Shown: one piece after another, positions 40,776-49,049 of the stretch
Numbering within the stretch: the first letter of the stretch is position 1
Layout: each line of letters opens with the position of its first letter
From: Corynebacterium nuruki S6-4
GTDB taxonomy: Bacteria; Actinomycetota; Actinomycetes; Mycobacteriales; Mycobacteriaceae
Assembly (NCBI RefSeq): GCF_007970465.1
Contig: NZ_CP042429.1
Coordinates: 1,054,001-1,118,000 of the forward strand
Reading direction: 5' to 3'
Length of the DNA: 64,000 bases
Made by a program: the position numbers and the translations under genes
Notes under the pieces: model-generated
The model's input: the letters and a program-made list of their open reading frames with translations, nothing else
Told to the model about the DNA's origin: nothing
The model's database searches: none

Positions 40776-42392
40776 GTGACTGAACACACTGTCCACCCCG
40801 CCACCCGCGGCATGACCGTGCGCGAGACACTCGCCCTGCCCGCCTTCCGCCACACCGCCGTCCACGTCCTCGTCGGCGCCGACAAGCTCGACACCCCCGT
40901 GCGCTGGGTCCACGTCACCGAATCCACCCGCGCCGGCCAGCTGCTGCGCGGCGGGGAACTCCTGCTCGCCACCGGCTCCGGCTGGGGGACGGACCCCGCC
41001 GCCCGGCGCGCCCTGGTCCGTGCCTTCCACGATGCCGGCGCCGCCGCCCTGCTCCTCGAGATCGGCGAGTTCTGGACCGAGGTACCGCCGGAGGTGACGC
41101 AGACCTGCCGGGCCACCGGCCTGCCGTTGGTGACGACCGGCTCCGAGATCCGGTTCCGGGACGTGTCCGAACAGGTCCACTCCACCCTGCTCGACCGGGA
41201 GGTCGCCACCGTCGAGGCGATGCGCGAGGTCGCCGAGACGTTCACCACCATGATCGTCGACGGTGCCCCACCCCAGCAGCTCATCCGGCAGGCGGCCCGA
41301 CTGCTCGGCGCCCCGGTGATCCTGGAGGATCCCGCCCACCGGGTGGTCCACTACGCGGTCGGCCTGGAACAGCCCTCGACCCTGCTGGACAACTGGACGT
41401 CCCGGTCGTCCCGCTGGGCCGGGGCGGTCGGTCGGACCGGGACGGTCGCCGAACCGGTCCCCCTGCCCGCACCGGACGCCGGCTGGTGCGTCGACGTCAT
41501 GGCGCGGGGCACCCACTGGGGCCGGCTCATCACCCTCGGGACCCCGACGCCGGACGCCGGGGCGTCCCACGTCCTGCGCCAGGCCGCGGTGGCGCTGGCG
41601 GTGGAACGGCTCGGCGCGGCCCGCCCGTTCACCTGGGAGGACCTGCTCAACCGCTCGGCACTCGACCGGTTGACCGGCACGCTCTACACCACCACCGACG
41701 GGCTGGCGGAGGTACTGGCCGCCTCAGGGTTCCGGACCCGCAACCGCTCGCTGATCGCCCTGGAGGTCCGTGGTCCGGGAACATCCGGCCCGGTGGAGGC
41801 CGCCACGGTGCGCCGGATCGCCGACCGCACCGGGTGGGACGTCCTCGCCGCACCGGGGTCAGTCACCCCCGGGTCGGCGACCGCCCCCACCTCCGGGGCT
41901 GCGTCCGACCGGATCAGCGCAGCGGTCTCCGCGCCCGCCGGCGGCGATCCGCTCGGCACGCTGCGCACCCTGGCCGACTGGCCGGGCACGGCGGTGCTGG
42001 TCTCCCCGCCGCAGCGTGACGTCGGCGCGCTGTCGCGCACCCTGCGGTCGCTGGGCCGGATCCGGGACGCCGCGCCCGGGGTGACGGTCGTCGGCGGGAC
42101 GCCGGTCTCGACCGTCATCGACGAGCTGCGGGACGACGTCCATGTCCGGGATTTCGCCGCCCGGCTCCTGGAACCGCTGCTCGACTACGACCACCGCCAC
42201 GACGGCGATCTCGTCGAGACCACGGCTGCGGTGCTGCGCCATCCGTCGTCCCGCTCGGCGGCGGCCGAGGACCTTCATCTGTCGCGGACGTCGCTGTACT
42301 CGCGGATCGCGACGATCGAACGGCTCCTCGGCATGGATCTCGGCGACGGGGAGACCCAGTTCGCGCTGGGGCTGGCACTGCGGACGCGGTGA
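40776..42392 (+). CDS. PucR-family transcriptional regulator
   Basis: A 538-residue regulator. The N-terminal PucR ligand-binding domain (MTVRETLALPAF, HVLVGADKLDTPVRWVHVTE, LLRGGELLLATG) is followed by a central GGDEF-like region. The C-terminal PucR/CdaR helix-turn-helix is AAEDLHLSRTSLYSRIATIE. It starts at GTG 40776 with no clear ribosome site and a short upstream gap, so it could be leaderless. It diverges from mmsA over 97 bases, which probably contain its operator, and most likely controls the mmsA-aminotransferase-GntP genes and perhaps the second GntP gene. Confidence 0.9.
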   Translation: MTEHTVHPATRGMTVRETLALPAFRHTAVHVLVGADKLDTPVRWVHVTESTRAGQLLRGGELLLATGSGWGTDPAARRALVRAFHDAGAAALLLEIGEFWTEVPPEVTQTCRATGLPLVTTGSEIRFRDVSEQVHSTLLDREVATVEAMREVAETFTTMIVDGAPPQQLIRQAARLLGAPVILEDPAHRVVHYAVGLEQPSTLLDNWTSRSSRWAGAVGRTGTVAEPVPLPAPDAGWCVDVMARGTHWGRLITLGTPTPDAGASHVLRQAAVALAVERLGAARPFTWEDLLNRSALDRLTGTLYTTTDGLAEVLAASGFRTRNRSLIALEVRGPGTSGPVEAATVRRIADRTGWDVLAAPGSVTPGSATAPTSGAASDRISAAVSAPAGGDPLGTLRTLADWPGTAVLVSPPQRDVGALSRTLRSLGRIRDAAPGVTVVGGTPVSTVIDELRDDVHVRDFAARLLEPLLDYDHRHDGDLVETTAAVLRHPSSRSAAAEDLHLSRTSLYSRIATIERLLGMDLGDGETQFALGLALRTR

Positions 42393-42433
42393 GCCGGTTC
42401 GCCCGTCACGTCAAGTCCGCACTCCCCTGCGTG

Positions 42434-43891
42434 CTACACGAACACCGAGAGCAGCAGAGCCATGAGCAGACCGAAGATCGAGACGAGCGTCTGCACCGTC
42501 ATGTGCGTCTTCGTCGCCTGACCGAGCGTCATACCGAAAGACTCCTTGACGAACCAGAATCCGGCATGGTTCACCCAGTTCAACCCCACCGACCCGGACC
42601 CGATCCCGATGACCACCAGGGAGATGTACGCGGGAGCCATCCCCGCCACCAACGGCGCGAGGATACCGGTGGCACTGACGATGCCGACGGTGGCCGAGCC
42701 GGTACAGAACGACAGCACCAGACCGATGATCCAGCCGAGCAGGATGTAGTTCATGTCCCAGCCGGAGATGACGTCGACCAGGGCGTCGTTGATGTCGGAG
42801 GTCTTCAGTACCTCGTTGAACATCCCGCCACCGGCGATGATCAGGGCGACCCCGGCGACAGAACCGAGTGAGGAGCCGAAGGATTTCTTCACGTCGCCAC
42901 CGGTCATGCGACTGCTCCAGGCGAGGACCGTCCCGGCGAACAGGACGCCGGCAAGCATGGCGATGACCGGTTGACCGACCAGCGCAGCGGGAGTCTTGAG
43001 CACCGAGTCCGGCGCAACGAGATCCACGAGGGTCTCAAACAGCATGAGGACCACCGGGACGAGCACGCAGACGAACGCCAGCCAGGTCGGCACCGGTGAC
43101 AGTTCATTGCCGGAGTCCGCTCCGACCCGTTTCCTGACCGTCGCCAGCGCGGACGCACCGTCGCCGGAGGCGTCCTGCTGCTTTTCCGCCTCGTCGGGAG
43201 TGGTGCCGGCGTACTGCCGGACCAGATCGTCCGAGGGCTCAAGCCGGATCCGTGGGGCAATGAAATGGGCGTACACCGGCCCCGAAAGCACGACGGCAGG
43301 TACCGCGCAGATCAGACCGAGGCCGATGGTGAGGCCGATGTTGGCGTCCAGCCCGTTGACCGCGATCGTCGGACCGGGATGCGGCGGCAGCATGCCGTGC
43401 AGACAGGACAGGGCTGCAACAGCAGGGATGAGAATGCGGAGGTACCAGGTCTTCGGACGTCCGGCCGCGACATCGAGCCGCAGGGCTACGGCGTAGATCA
43501 CCGGCATGAGCACCACGAGTCCTACCTCGAAGAACATCGGCATACCGATGAGGAAGGCCACACCCGTCATCACCCACGGCGCGGTCCGGGGCGAGCTGTG
43601 TTCCACGACTAGGTCGGCGATGCGTCCCACCGCACCGGAATCGGCGAGCAGGCGGCCGAGCATCGCTCCGAGGAACACCACCAGACCGGTCTCACCGAGG
43701 GTGCCGCCGGCACCGTCGACAAGATTCTCCGGAATGTCCGCCAGCGGCAGGCCGGCGGCGACGGCGGCAAACAACGAGGTCACAGACAATGCGAGGAAGG
43801 GGTGCAGTTTCGTCCGCCAGTTGATCAGGAAGATGAGCAACAGGATCGAGACCACGAGGACCCCGACCAGGTAGGTAGGAGAATCAGTCAT
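42434..43891 (-). CDS. GntP family permease (intact paralogue)
   Basis: A 485-residue integral membrane transporter with about 12 hydrophobic segments. ATG 43891 was chosen over a GTG nine bases upstream. Core motifs include LHPFLALSVTSLFAAVAAGL, GLVVFLGAMLGRLLADSG, KTWYLRILIPAVAALSCLHG and LPPHPGPTIAVNGL. GntP members import gluconate and related hydroxy or amino acids with protons. It is a close paralogue of the frameshifted copy at 36206 and, together with it, brackets the aminotransferase/mmsA/PucR cassette, which suggests a substrate related to that pathway. Confidence 0.92.
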   Translation of the reverse strand: MTDSPTYLVGVLVVSILLLIFLINWRTKLHPFLALSVTSLFAAVAAGLPLADIPENLVDGAGGTLGETGLVVFLGAMLGRLLADSGAVGRIADLVVEHSSPRTAPWVMTGVAFLIGMPMFFEVGLVVLMPVIYAVALRLDVAAGRPKTWYLRILIPAVAALSCLHGMLPPHPGPTIAVNGLDANIGLTIGLGLICAVPAVVLSGPVYAHFIAPRIRLEPSDDLVRQYAGTTPDEAEKQQDASGDGASALATVRKRVGADSGNELSPVPTWLAFVCVLVPVVLMLFETLVDLVAPDSVLKTPAALVGQPVIAMLAGVLFAGTVLAWSSRMTGGDVKKSFGSSLGSVAGVALIIAGGGMFNEVLKTSDINDALVDVISGWDMNYILLGWIIGLVLSFCTGSATVGIVSATGILAPLVAGMAPAYISLVVIGIGSGSVGLNWVNHAGFWFVKESFGMTLGQATKTHMTVQTLVSIFGLLMALLLSVFV

Positions 43892-44026
43892 GCCCGGCAC
43901 CGTACGCCCCGGACAATGGCGGGAATCGTCGGGCGACGGACGCCCCGCACGGCGCCGGCACCGCCCGGGTCCGACCCGGTCTAGAGTGTCACCTGTCCAA
44001 CTTTTATCTCTGAAAGGATTTCACCG

Positions 44027-44248
44027 ATGGACCTCATCAACACCATCTCCGGCTCTGTCCAGGGCGTCTGGGTCGCCTTCCGCGAATGGGCGGACAACCC
44101 GGTCGTCGACGCCTTCGGGAAGTTCGTCGACCACCTCGAAGACCTCGTCGGCATCACCCCGGACCCGGATGTCTCCGGTGACGTGACCGGCAGCGTCCAG
44201 GGCAGCTCCCTCGGCAGCCTGGGCAGCAGCGCCGCCGACGCCGAGTAG
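44027..44248 (+). CDS. Small acidic protein, possibly a corynebacterial porin-like peptide
   Basis: A 73-residue protein with a GAAAGGA site nine bases before the ATG. It lacks a signal peptide. It begins MDLINTISGSVQGVWVAF and continues with an amphipathic helical stretch (EWADNPVVDAFGKFVDHLED), then a Gly/Ser/Asp-rich tail. Small acidic alpha-helical proteins beginning MDL or MEN form the PorA/PorH cell-wall channels of corynebacteria, which also lack signal peptides, and this resembles them in size, charge and helix pattern. I could not confirm homology; the other possibility is a short structural protein of unknown role. Confidence 0.5.
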   Translation: MDLINTISGSVQGVWVAFREWADNPVVDAFGKFVDHLEDLVGITPDPDVSGDVTGSVQGSSLGSLGSSAADAE

Positions 44249-44264
44249 CCCCGACAACCTACCG

Positions 44265-44359
44265 GGTTTTTCACACCTCCCCGCCGGACGCCGCCCCCGG
44301 CTCACCCGCCCTGACCTGCACATCTCTGTGTGTGGGACGCCGTGGAGGTGTGAAAAACC
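44265..44359. repeat. Palindromic intergenic element (16-bp arms), copy B
   Basis: The arms GGTTTTTCACACCTCC (44265-44280) and its exact reverse complement (44344-44359) enclose 63 bases. The arm core GGTTTTTCACACCT is shared with the element at 30844-30943, but the interior differs. Like copy A it lies between convergent genes. Confidence 0.85.
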
Positions 44360-44462
44360 GGGTGGGCGGTGGGAGGCGGGCTGGATGCCACGGCGGGAGG
44401 CGGGCTGACTGCCACGGTGGGCGGCGGACCCGGCGCAGCGACCGACCACCCAGCACACCCGG

Positions 44463-45923
44463 TCACCAGCGCGACGAACCGCCCCCGCCGGAGAAGCCGC
44501 TGCTGAACGAGGTGTTCGTCGAGGAACTGTTGTGCGCCGCCTCATCGGAGGCGTGCCAGCTGCTGACCGTGTGGTACGGCGTCCAGCCCCGGTACCCGGA
44601 CCCCACCCGGTAGTCCTCGTCCCAGATCTGCGGCGGCACCCGGCCCTCCTGGTCGAGCCGGAGGTGCTCCATTTCCCGCTCGACCAGCTCCATGATCCGG
44701 GAGTATTCGGCGATGACGGTGGCGAACCGGGCCATGAAGTCCGCCCGGTCAGGGGTCTCCCGCAACTGCATGCACCGGTGGTGCAGGCCCTGCAGCTGGG
44801 TCTTCACCGCCGGGTTCACCGTCCCGGTCCGGGCGTCGACGATGTCGTCGGCCAGGGCGTCCAGCTCACTGCGGCGGACCTCCCGGTCCCCCTGCTCCAT
44901 GGCGAAGATCCGGTCGATGTTCGCCTCCGCGGTGTGCATGTGCGCCACCGCCTCGTCGGCGTCCCCGATGGTCGTCGCCTGCGCCCGGAATTCCCGGTCC
45001 GTCGAGGACACGGTGAGCCCGGTCCGCCCCACCACCTCGTTGACCTCGAGGAAGGCGTCCCGGCAGTCCTCCCACTGGCGCCGCAGTTCCGCGTCGGCGA
45101 TCGGCGAGGTCAGTGAGTGGGCCCGGATGTCAATCTGGTCGAGGCGCAGGGCGGCCGCACTGTAGCGGTCCGACAGGTCGGTGAACTTGTCGCGGGCGGT
45201 GGTGACCGTGCTGCGCCGGGTCCGACGCCGCCCCCAGATCCCGATTCCGACCGACGGGGCGAGGACGACGGCACCGATCGCGACGGGTCCCCAGAATTCG
45301 CCGCTGTCGTCCTTGACCTTCGACGGGTCACCGGCGGTCCGCAGTCCGTCGAGCAGGCCGCGGGCGTAGTCGCCGTCGCGCAGCCCCGGTTTCATGTCCT
45401 CGAGCGTCTGGTCGAGGTGCCCGCCGTCGCGCAGGTCGAGGGCGTCGCACACGTCGTCGCCGCAGTACACACCGTTGCCGTGGGTGGCCACGCCGACGAC
45501 CAGGATCAGGGAACCGGCCCGCCACGTCGCACCTTGACCGGTGCCGTCGGGGACGAGGTCGGGGCGGTGTGCCCCGACCCAGTCGAGGGCCTCGTCGTTG
45601 AAGTTGTCGTCACTGTCCCAGCCGTTCTCGGCCCCGTCGCCGAGGACGATGTAGTCGACCTGCCTCGCGGGGTCCGGCACGAGTGACCCGGTCTGCGCGG
45701 TGAGATCCTGCTCGGTGGCGGGGTCGAGCAGGTCGTCCGGATCGTCGATGCGCACGTCAGGGTTGCCGGGCGCCGCCGGATCAGGTGCCGCCCCGGCCCC
45801 CGGGCAGGACGCCGCCCCCGCCAGGCCGGCGACGGCGGCCGCACACAGCAGTCGGGACAGCAGCCGGGCGCGACGCGGCCGGACCCGGGTGGTCCGGGTG
45901 GTCAGAGCGGTACGGGATGTCAT
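44463..45923 (-). CDS. DUF5129/TPM-domain-like secreted or membrane protein
   Basis: A 486-residue protein. After a basic N-terminus a signal or membrane segment (LLCAAAVAGLAGAASCPG) precedes an extracytoplasmic domain with RIDDPDDLLDPATEQDLTAQ and DYIVLGDG, a TPM-like fold. A second membrane segment (WGPVAIGAVVLAPSVGIGIWG) is followed by a basic RRRTRRS stretch and a long helical cytoplasmic part. The end is Ser/Gly-rich (NTSFSSGFSGGGGSSRW), resembling the tail of TPM-family membrane proteins. TPM-like domains have been linked to phosphatase or photosystem repair roles; the function here is unknown. ATG 45923 overlaps the stop of the next gene upstream (ATGA). Confidence 0.78.
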   Translation of the reverse strand: MTSRTALTTRTTRVRPRRARLLSRLLCAAAVAGLAGAASCPGAGAAPDPAAPGNPDVRIDDPDDLLDPATEQDLTAQTGSLVPDPARQVDYIVLGDGAENGWDSDDNFNDEALDWVGAHRPDLVPDGTGQGATWRAGSLILVVGVATHGNGVYCGDDVCDALDLRDGGHLDQTLEDMKPGLRDGDYARGLLDGLRTAGDPSKVKDDSGEFWGPVAIGAVVLAPSVGIGIWGRRRTRRSTVTTARDKFTDLSDRYSAAALRLDQIDIRAHSLTSPIADAELRRQWEDCRDAFLEVNEVVGRTGLTVSSTDREFRAQATTIGDADEAVAHMHTAEANIDRIFAMEQGDREVRRSELDALADDIVDARTGTVNPAVKTQLQGLHHRCMQLRETPDRADFMARFATVIAEYSRIMELVEREMEHLRLDQEGRVPPQIWDEDYRVGSGYRGWTPYHTVSSWHASDEAAHNSSSTNTSFSSGFSGGGGSSRW

Positions 45924-46597
45924 GCGGCCGCCTGTCCGGCGCGGGTGGTGATGTCGTCGAGGTCGCGGGTGACGGTGACGACGCGGTCGAGGAGCCCCGC
46001 GGTGTCCGGGGTTCCGGACACCTCCTCCCGCAGCTGCCGGACCTGCTCCTCCAGGTGCTGCAGCTGCGGGTACGCCCACTGCGAATCCCAGTGGTCGGCC
46101 TCCGCCTCGTTGATGTCGCCGATGAGGTCGGTGAGCCGGTCGTGGCGTCCCGCCGGGTCGTCCCGCTCCAGGGCGAGGAGGCGGTCGACGGCGTCCGAGG
46201 CCTGCTGCATCCTTGCCGCTGCATCATCGGCGGTGCGGATCTCCCCGGCGTGCCGGCGGAACCCGCGGGCCGGCGAATCAGGGGTCAGGCCGGTGGCCTG
46301 CACGATCCTGTCGACCTCGAGGAAGGCGTCCCGGCATTCCTGCCAGCGGCGGCGCAGTTCCGCCTCGACGGCCGGGGAGGCCGGCGAGTGGGCACGGTCG
46401 TCGAGACTGTCGAGCTGCTGCGCCATGGCGCTGTACCGGTCGACGACCCGGCGGAACCGGGTGCGTGGGCTGTCCCCGTCGTCGCGGTCGTCCCGGGCGT
46501 CGGACCAGGCGTCGAACCAGAAGGCGACGGCCACCATGGCGGCGACGGCGACGACGACCGCCACCGCGATCAGTATGTACAGCAGCCAGTCCGGCAT
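45920..46597 (-). CDS. Membrane-anchored coiled-coil protein related to the preceding DUF5129-like protein
   Basis: A 225-residue protein starting MPDWLLYILIAVAVVVAVAA, one membrane segment, then a helical region. The block RRRWQECRDAFLEVDRIVQ closely matches RRQWEDCRDAFLEVNEVVG in the neighbouring protein, as do the following TGLT and the AAxRM(Q/H)xA segments. The pair therefore arose by duplication of the cytoplasmic helical part. The ATG at 46597 was chosen; the frame is open upstream to 46669. It is translationally coupled to the downstream gene by a four-base overlap and the two proteins probably interact. Confidence 0.78.
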   Translation of the reverse strand: MPDWLLYILIAVAVVVAVAAMVAVAFWFDAWSDARDDRDDGDSPRTRFRRVVDRYSAMAQQLDSLDDRAHSPASPAVEAELRRRWQECRDAFLEVDRIVQATGLTPDSPARGFRRHAGEIRTADDAAARMQQASDAVDRLLALERDDPAGRHDRLTDLIGDINEAEADHWDSQWAYPQLQHLEEQVRQLREEVSGTPDTAGLLDRVVTVTRDLDDITTRAGQAAA

Positions 46598-46763
46598 GTC
46601 CGACACTCCTCGCACCAGTGTGCGGCGACACTGTGCGCCGGAACACATCAGAAACTTACGGGAACTCACCCTACAAGAGGGGTGCCCCGGCCGCGCCCCT
46701 CACCCCGGTGACGTTGCCCCGGATAACCCCCGGCCCTGACCCGGCCGCGACCCGGCTGCCCCC

Positions 46764-47147
46764 TCACTCCTGGTCGGCGAGCCACTCCTGCACCTCGTCG
46801 GTGACTGGGGCGACGGCGCCGTCCCAGTCGTTCTTCGTGATCCAGTGCGCCACATAGGAGCACACCGGCACCACCGTGAATCCCTGCTCGCGGGCATCCG
46901 CCAGCGCCGCCGACACCAGCACTCCGGCAAGGCCCCGACCAGCGAACTCGTCGTCGACGACCGTGTGGTGGAAGACCCGCTCCACACCCCGTCCGAACGC
47001 CGCATCGGCCGGCCGGTCAAGGTAGTCGGCATGGCCGAGCTGCCGGTCATCGCCGGCGTAGAAGATGCGGTAGGTGTTCTCCTCCGGTGCGCGCTCCAGC
47101 ACGACAGGCGTGCCCTCCCGGTCGGTCAGCTGCGGGGCTGTGCTCAT
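46764..47147 (-). CDS. GNAT family N-acetyltransferase (short type)
   Basis: A 127-residue acetyltransferase of the small YjdJ-like type. VFHHTVVDDEFAGRGLAGVL carries the acetyl-CoA loop, followed by VSAALADAREQGFTVVPVCS and the closing YVAHWITKND. It probably acetylates a small molecule or a protein terminus. No neighbour suggests a substrate. Confidence 0.87.
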   Translation of the reverse strand: MSTAPQLTDREGTPVVLERAPEENTYRIFYAGDDRQLGHADYLDRPADAAFGRGVERVFHHTVVDDEFAGRGLAGVLVSAALADAREQGFTVVPVCSYVAHWITKNDWDGAVAPVTDEVQEWLADQE

Positions 47148-47255
47148 GTCTGTCCTCTCCGTACTCTCTGTGCTCTCTGTGCTCTCGATGGATCGGTTCT
47201 CTTTCCTGACTGAACGCTTATTGTGGGGCCTGCATTCCCCGGGCGCAAGGCCTTC

Positions 47256-48944
47256 TCACCGCCGGTCCGCCAGGGCCTGTACCCGCAGTGCCAGCTGCAG
47301 GTCGAGTTTCCGCGGCATCGTGTTCCAGTCCTCCCCGAGCAGTCCGCCGATCCGGTCGAGCCGCTGCCGCACGGTGTTGCGGTGCACGCCGAGCACCGTC
47401 GCGGTGCGCGCCACGCTGCCGTCGGTGTCGAAGTACACCTGCGCGGTCCGGGTCAGCCCGCTGTGGTGGGACGCGTCGTAGCCGGTCAACGGTGACAGGT
47501 CGGCGACCAGCGGGGTCGGCAGTTCACCCTGGTCCGCCAGGTGCAGGACGGCCGCGAGGATGCCCAGCCCGGCGCCGTCGGACAGTCCGGTGCGTCCGAG
47601 TGTCCGCTGTGCCGAGGCCGCCAGTTCGGCCTGCCGGTGTGCCGCGGCGAAATCCCGTCCCGCCGGGCCGGCCGTGCCAGTAGCGTCGGCAGCGTCGGCA
47701 GAACCGGCGGCGACCCAGGTCATCCCGCCGCGCAGCGTCCAGCCGCGGGCGGCGAACAGGTCCGGCACCGCTGCCACCCACCGCGCGTCCCCGGTGACCA
47801 CGCAGATGTGACCGTCGTGCGGGGCGATGATCACCGGCGACGGCGAGGACGCCGACAGTGCCCGCATCACCCGGTCCCGCACCGGGTCCGGTGAGTCCAG
47901 GACCAGCACACACCACCGGTCGGCCTGGTGCAGCCACCATTCCGCCAGGACCGACCGCACCGCCGGGGCGTCCAGGTCGCCGCCGGCCAGGGCGGCCACG
48001 GCCTCGGTCCCGTCCCGCAGTTCCACCGCCTCGCGGGCGCGGGCGAGCATCACCCACAGGGCGGTGTGCAGGCTGACCCGTTCCAGCAGGGTCTGTTCCG
48101 CCTCGCCGAGGGCACGGTCGGTGACCAGCTCGCCGAACTGCCGGCCGGCCGCGGTCACGGCGAGGAACGTGCCCCCGGCGTTCGCCGCCCGGTCCGGGAC
48201 CGGTGCGTCGGTGGAGGCGGCGATGGGACGGCGTCCGGGCAGGTCCGTGAACCAGATGTCGCAGTCCAGCACCTGGGCGCCGATCGACAGCAGCGACGAG
48301 GCCGGCAGTTCCGAGGTGACGGTCTCCATGAGGCGCCGGTCCAGGTCGAGTCCCCGCGACAGGGCGGCGACATCGGATCCGCTCCGTTCCCGCTCGCCGC
48401 TGGTCTGCTCCACCAGCTCCATCAGCTGTTCGTGGCGTTGGGCGTTGTCGATCGCCACCGCGGCCTGGTCGGCGACCGATTCGAGCCGTGCGACCTCGAC
48501 CGGGGAGAACTCCCGGGGTATCCGGTGGGCGATGAGCAGGGCGCCGATGACCCGCCCCGCGACGGTGAGGGGTGCGCCGAGCAGGGCGCGGACACCCTCC
48601 CCCGCCACGATGTCGTCGATGTCGCCGAGGTGGTGCAGTTTCTCGTCCACCTGGTAGTCGGGCGTCCAGTAGGACGAGTGGCCGATCGCCACCCGCCCCA
48701 GCACCCCGGTCCCCAGCGGCTGCCGGATGGTGGCGTAGGCCTGCGTGCGCACCCCGTCGGTCTTGCGGATCACCGTCTCGTTGCGGTCGAAGTCGGTGAA
48801 ACTGACGTAGGCCATGTCCGAGCCCATGAGTCCGCGGGTGTGCCTCGCGACCGCCTGCAGCGTGGTTTCGGTGTCCCGGAGCTCGGTCAGCTGTGTCGCG
48901 GACCGCAGTCGGCGGCGGATCCAGTCGCCATCGGTGTGTGCCAT
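47256..48944 (-). CDS. GAF-domain PucR/CdaR-type transcriptional regulator
   Basis: A 562-residue regulator. Residues about 25-170 form a GAF sensor domain (RGLMGSDMAYVSFTD, GTGVLGRVAIG, ALLGAPLTVAGRVIGALLIA). The middle is a GGDEF-like helical region, and the C-terminus is a PucR-type helix-turn-helix (TATVLGVHRNTVRQRLDRIG). It is divergently placed 105 bases from the alcohol dehydrogenase and aldehyde dehydrogenase genes and is their likely regulator, with the inducer sensed by the GAF domain. Its identity is not known. Confidence 0.9.
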   Translation of the reverse strand: MAHTDGDWIRRRLRSATQLTELRDTETTLQAVARHTRGLMGSDMAYVSFTDFDRNETVIRKTDGVRTQAYATIRQPLGTGVLGRVAIGHSSYWTPDYQVDEKLHHLGDIDDIVAGEGVRALLGAPLTVAGRVIGALLIAHRIPREFSPVEVARLESVADQAAVAIDNAQRHEQLMELVEQTSGERERSGSDVAALSRGLDLDRRLMETVTSELPASSLLSIGAQVLDCDIWFTDLPGRRPIAASTDAPVPDRAANAGGTFLAVTAAGRQFGELVTDRALGEAEQTLLERVSLHTALWVMLARAREAVELRDGTEAVAALAGGDLDAPAVRSVLAEWWLHQADRWCVLVLDSPDPVRDRVMRALSASSPSPVIIAPHDGHICVVTGDARWVAAVPDLFAARGWTLRGGMTWVAAGSADAADATGTAGPAGRDFAAAHRQAELAASAQRTLGRTGLSDGAGLGILAAVLHLADQGELPTPLVADLSPLTGYDASHHSGLTRTAQVYFDTDGSVARTATVLGVHRNTVRQRLDRIGGLLGEDWNTMPRKLDLQLALRVQALADRR

Positions 48945-49049
48945 GCACTGAATATCGCAGGAACATGGTCATGTTGCCACTACCGCGGGGTGCGGCCCGC
49001 CCCTAGTGTTGCGGACGAACATGTCCGTCGGCGTCAGAAAGGCGACCCC

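Noticed and set aside
47928..49049. N-terminal 374-codon extension of the alcohol dehydrogenase frame
   Set aside because: It runs antisense through the GAF-PucR regulator; the conserved enzyme begins at ATG 49050 with its own ribosome site.
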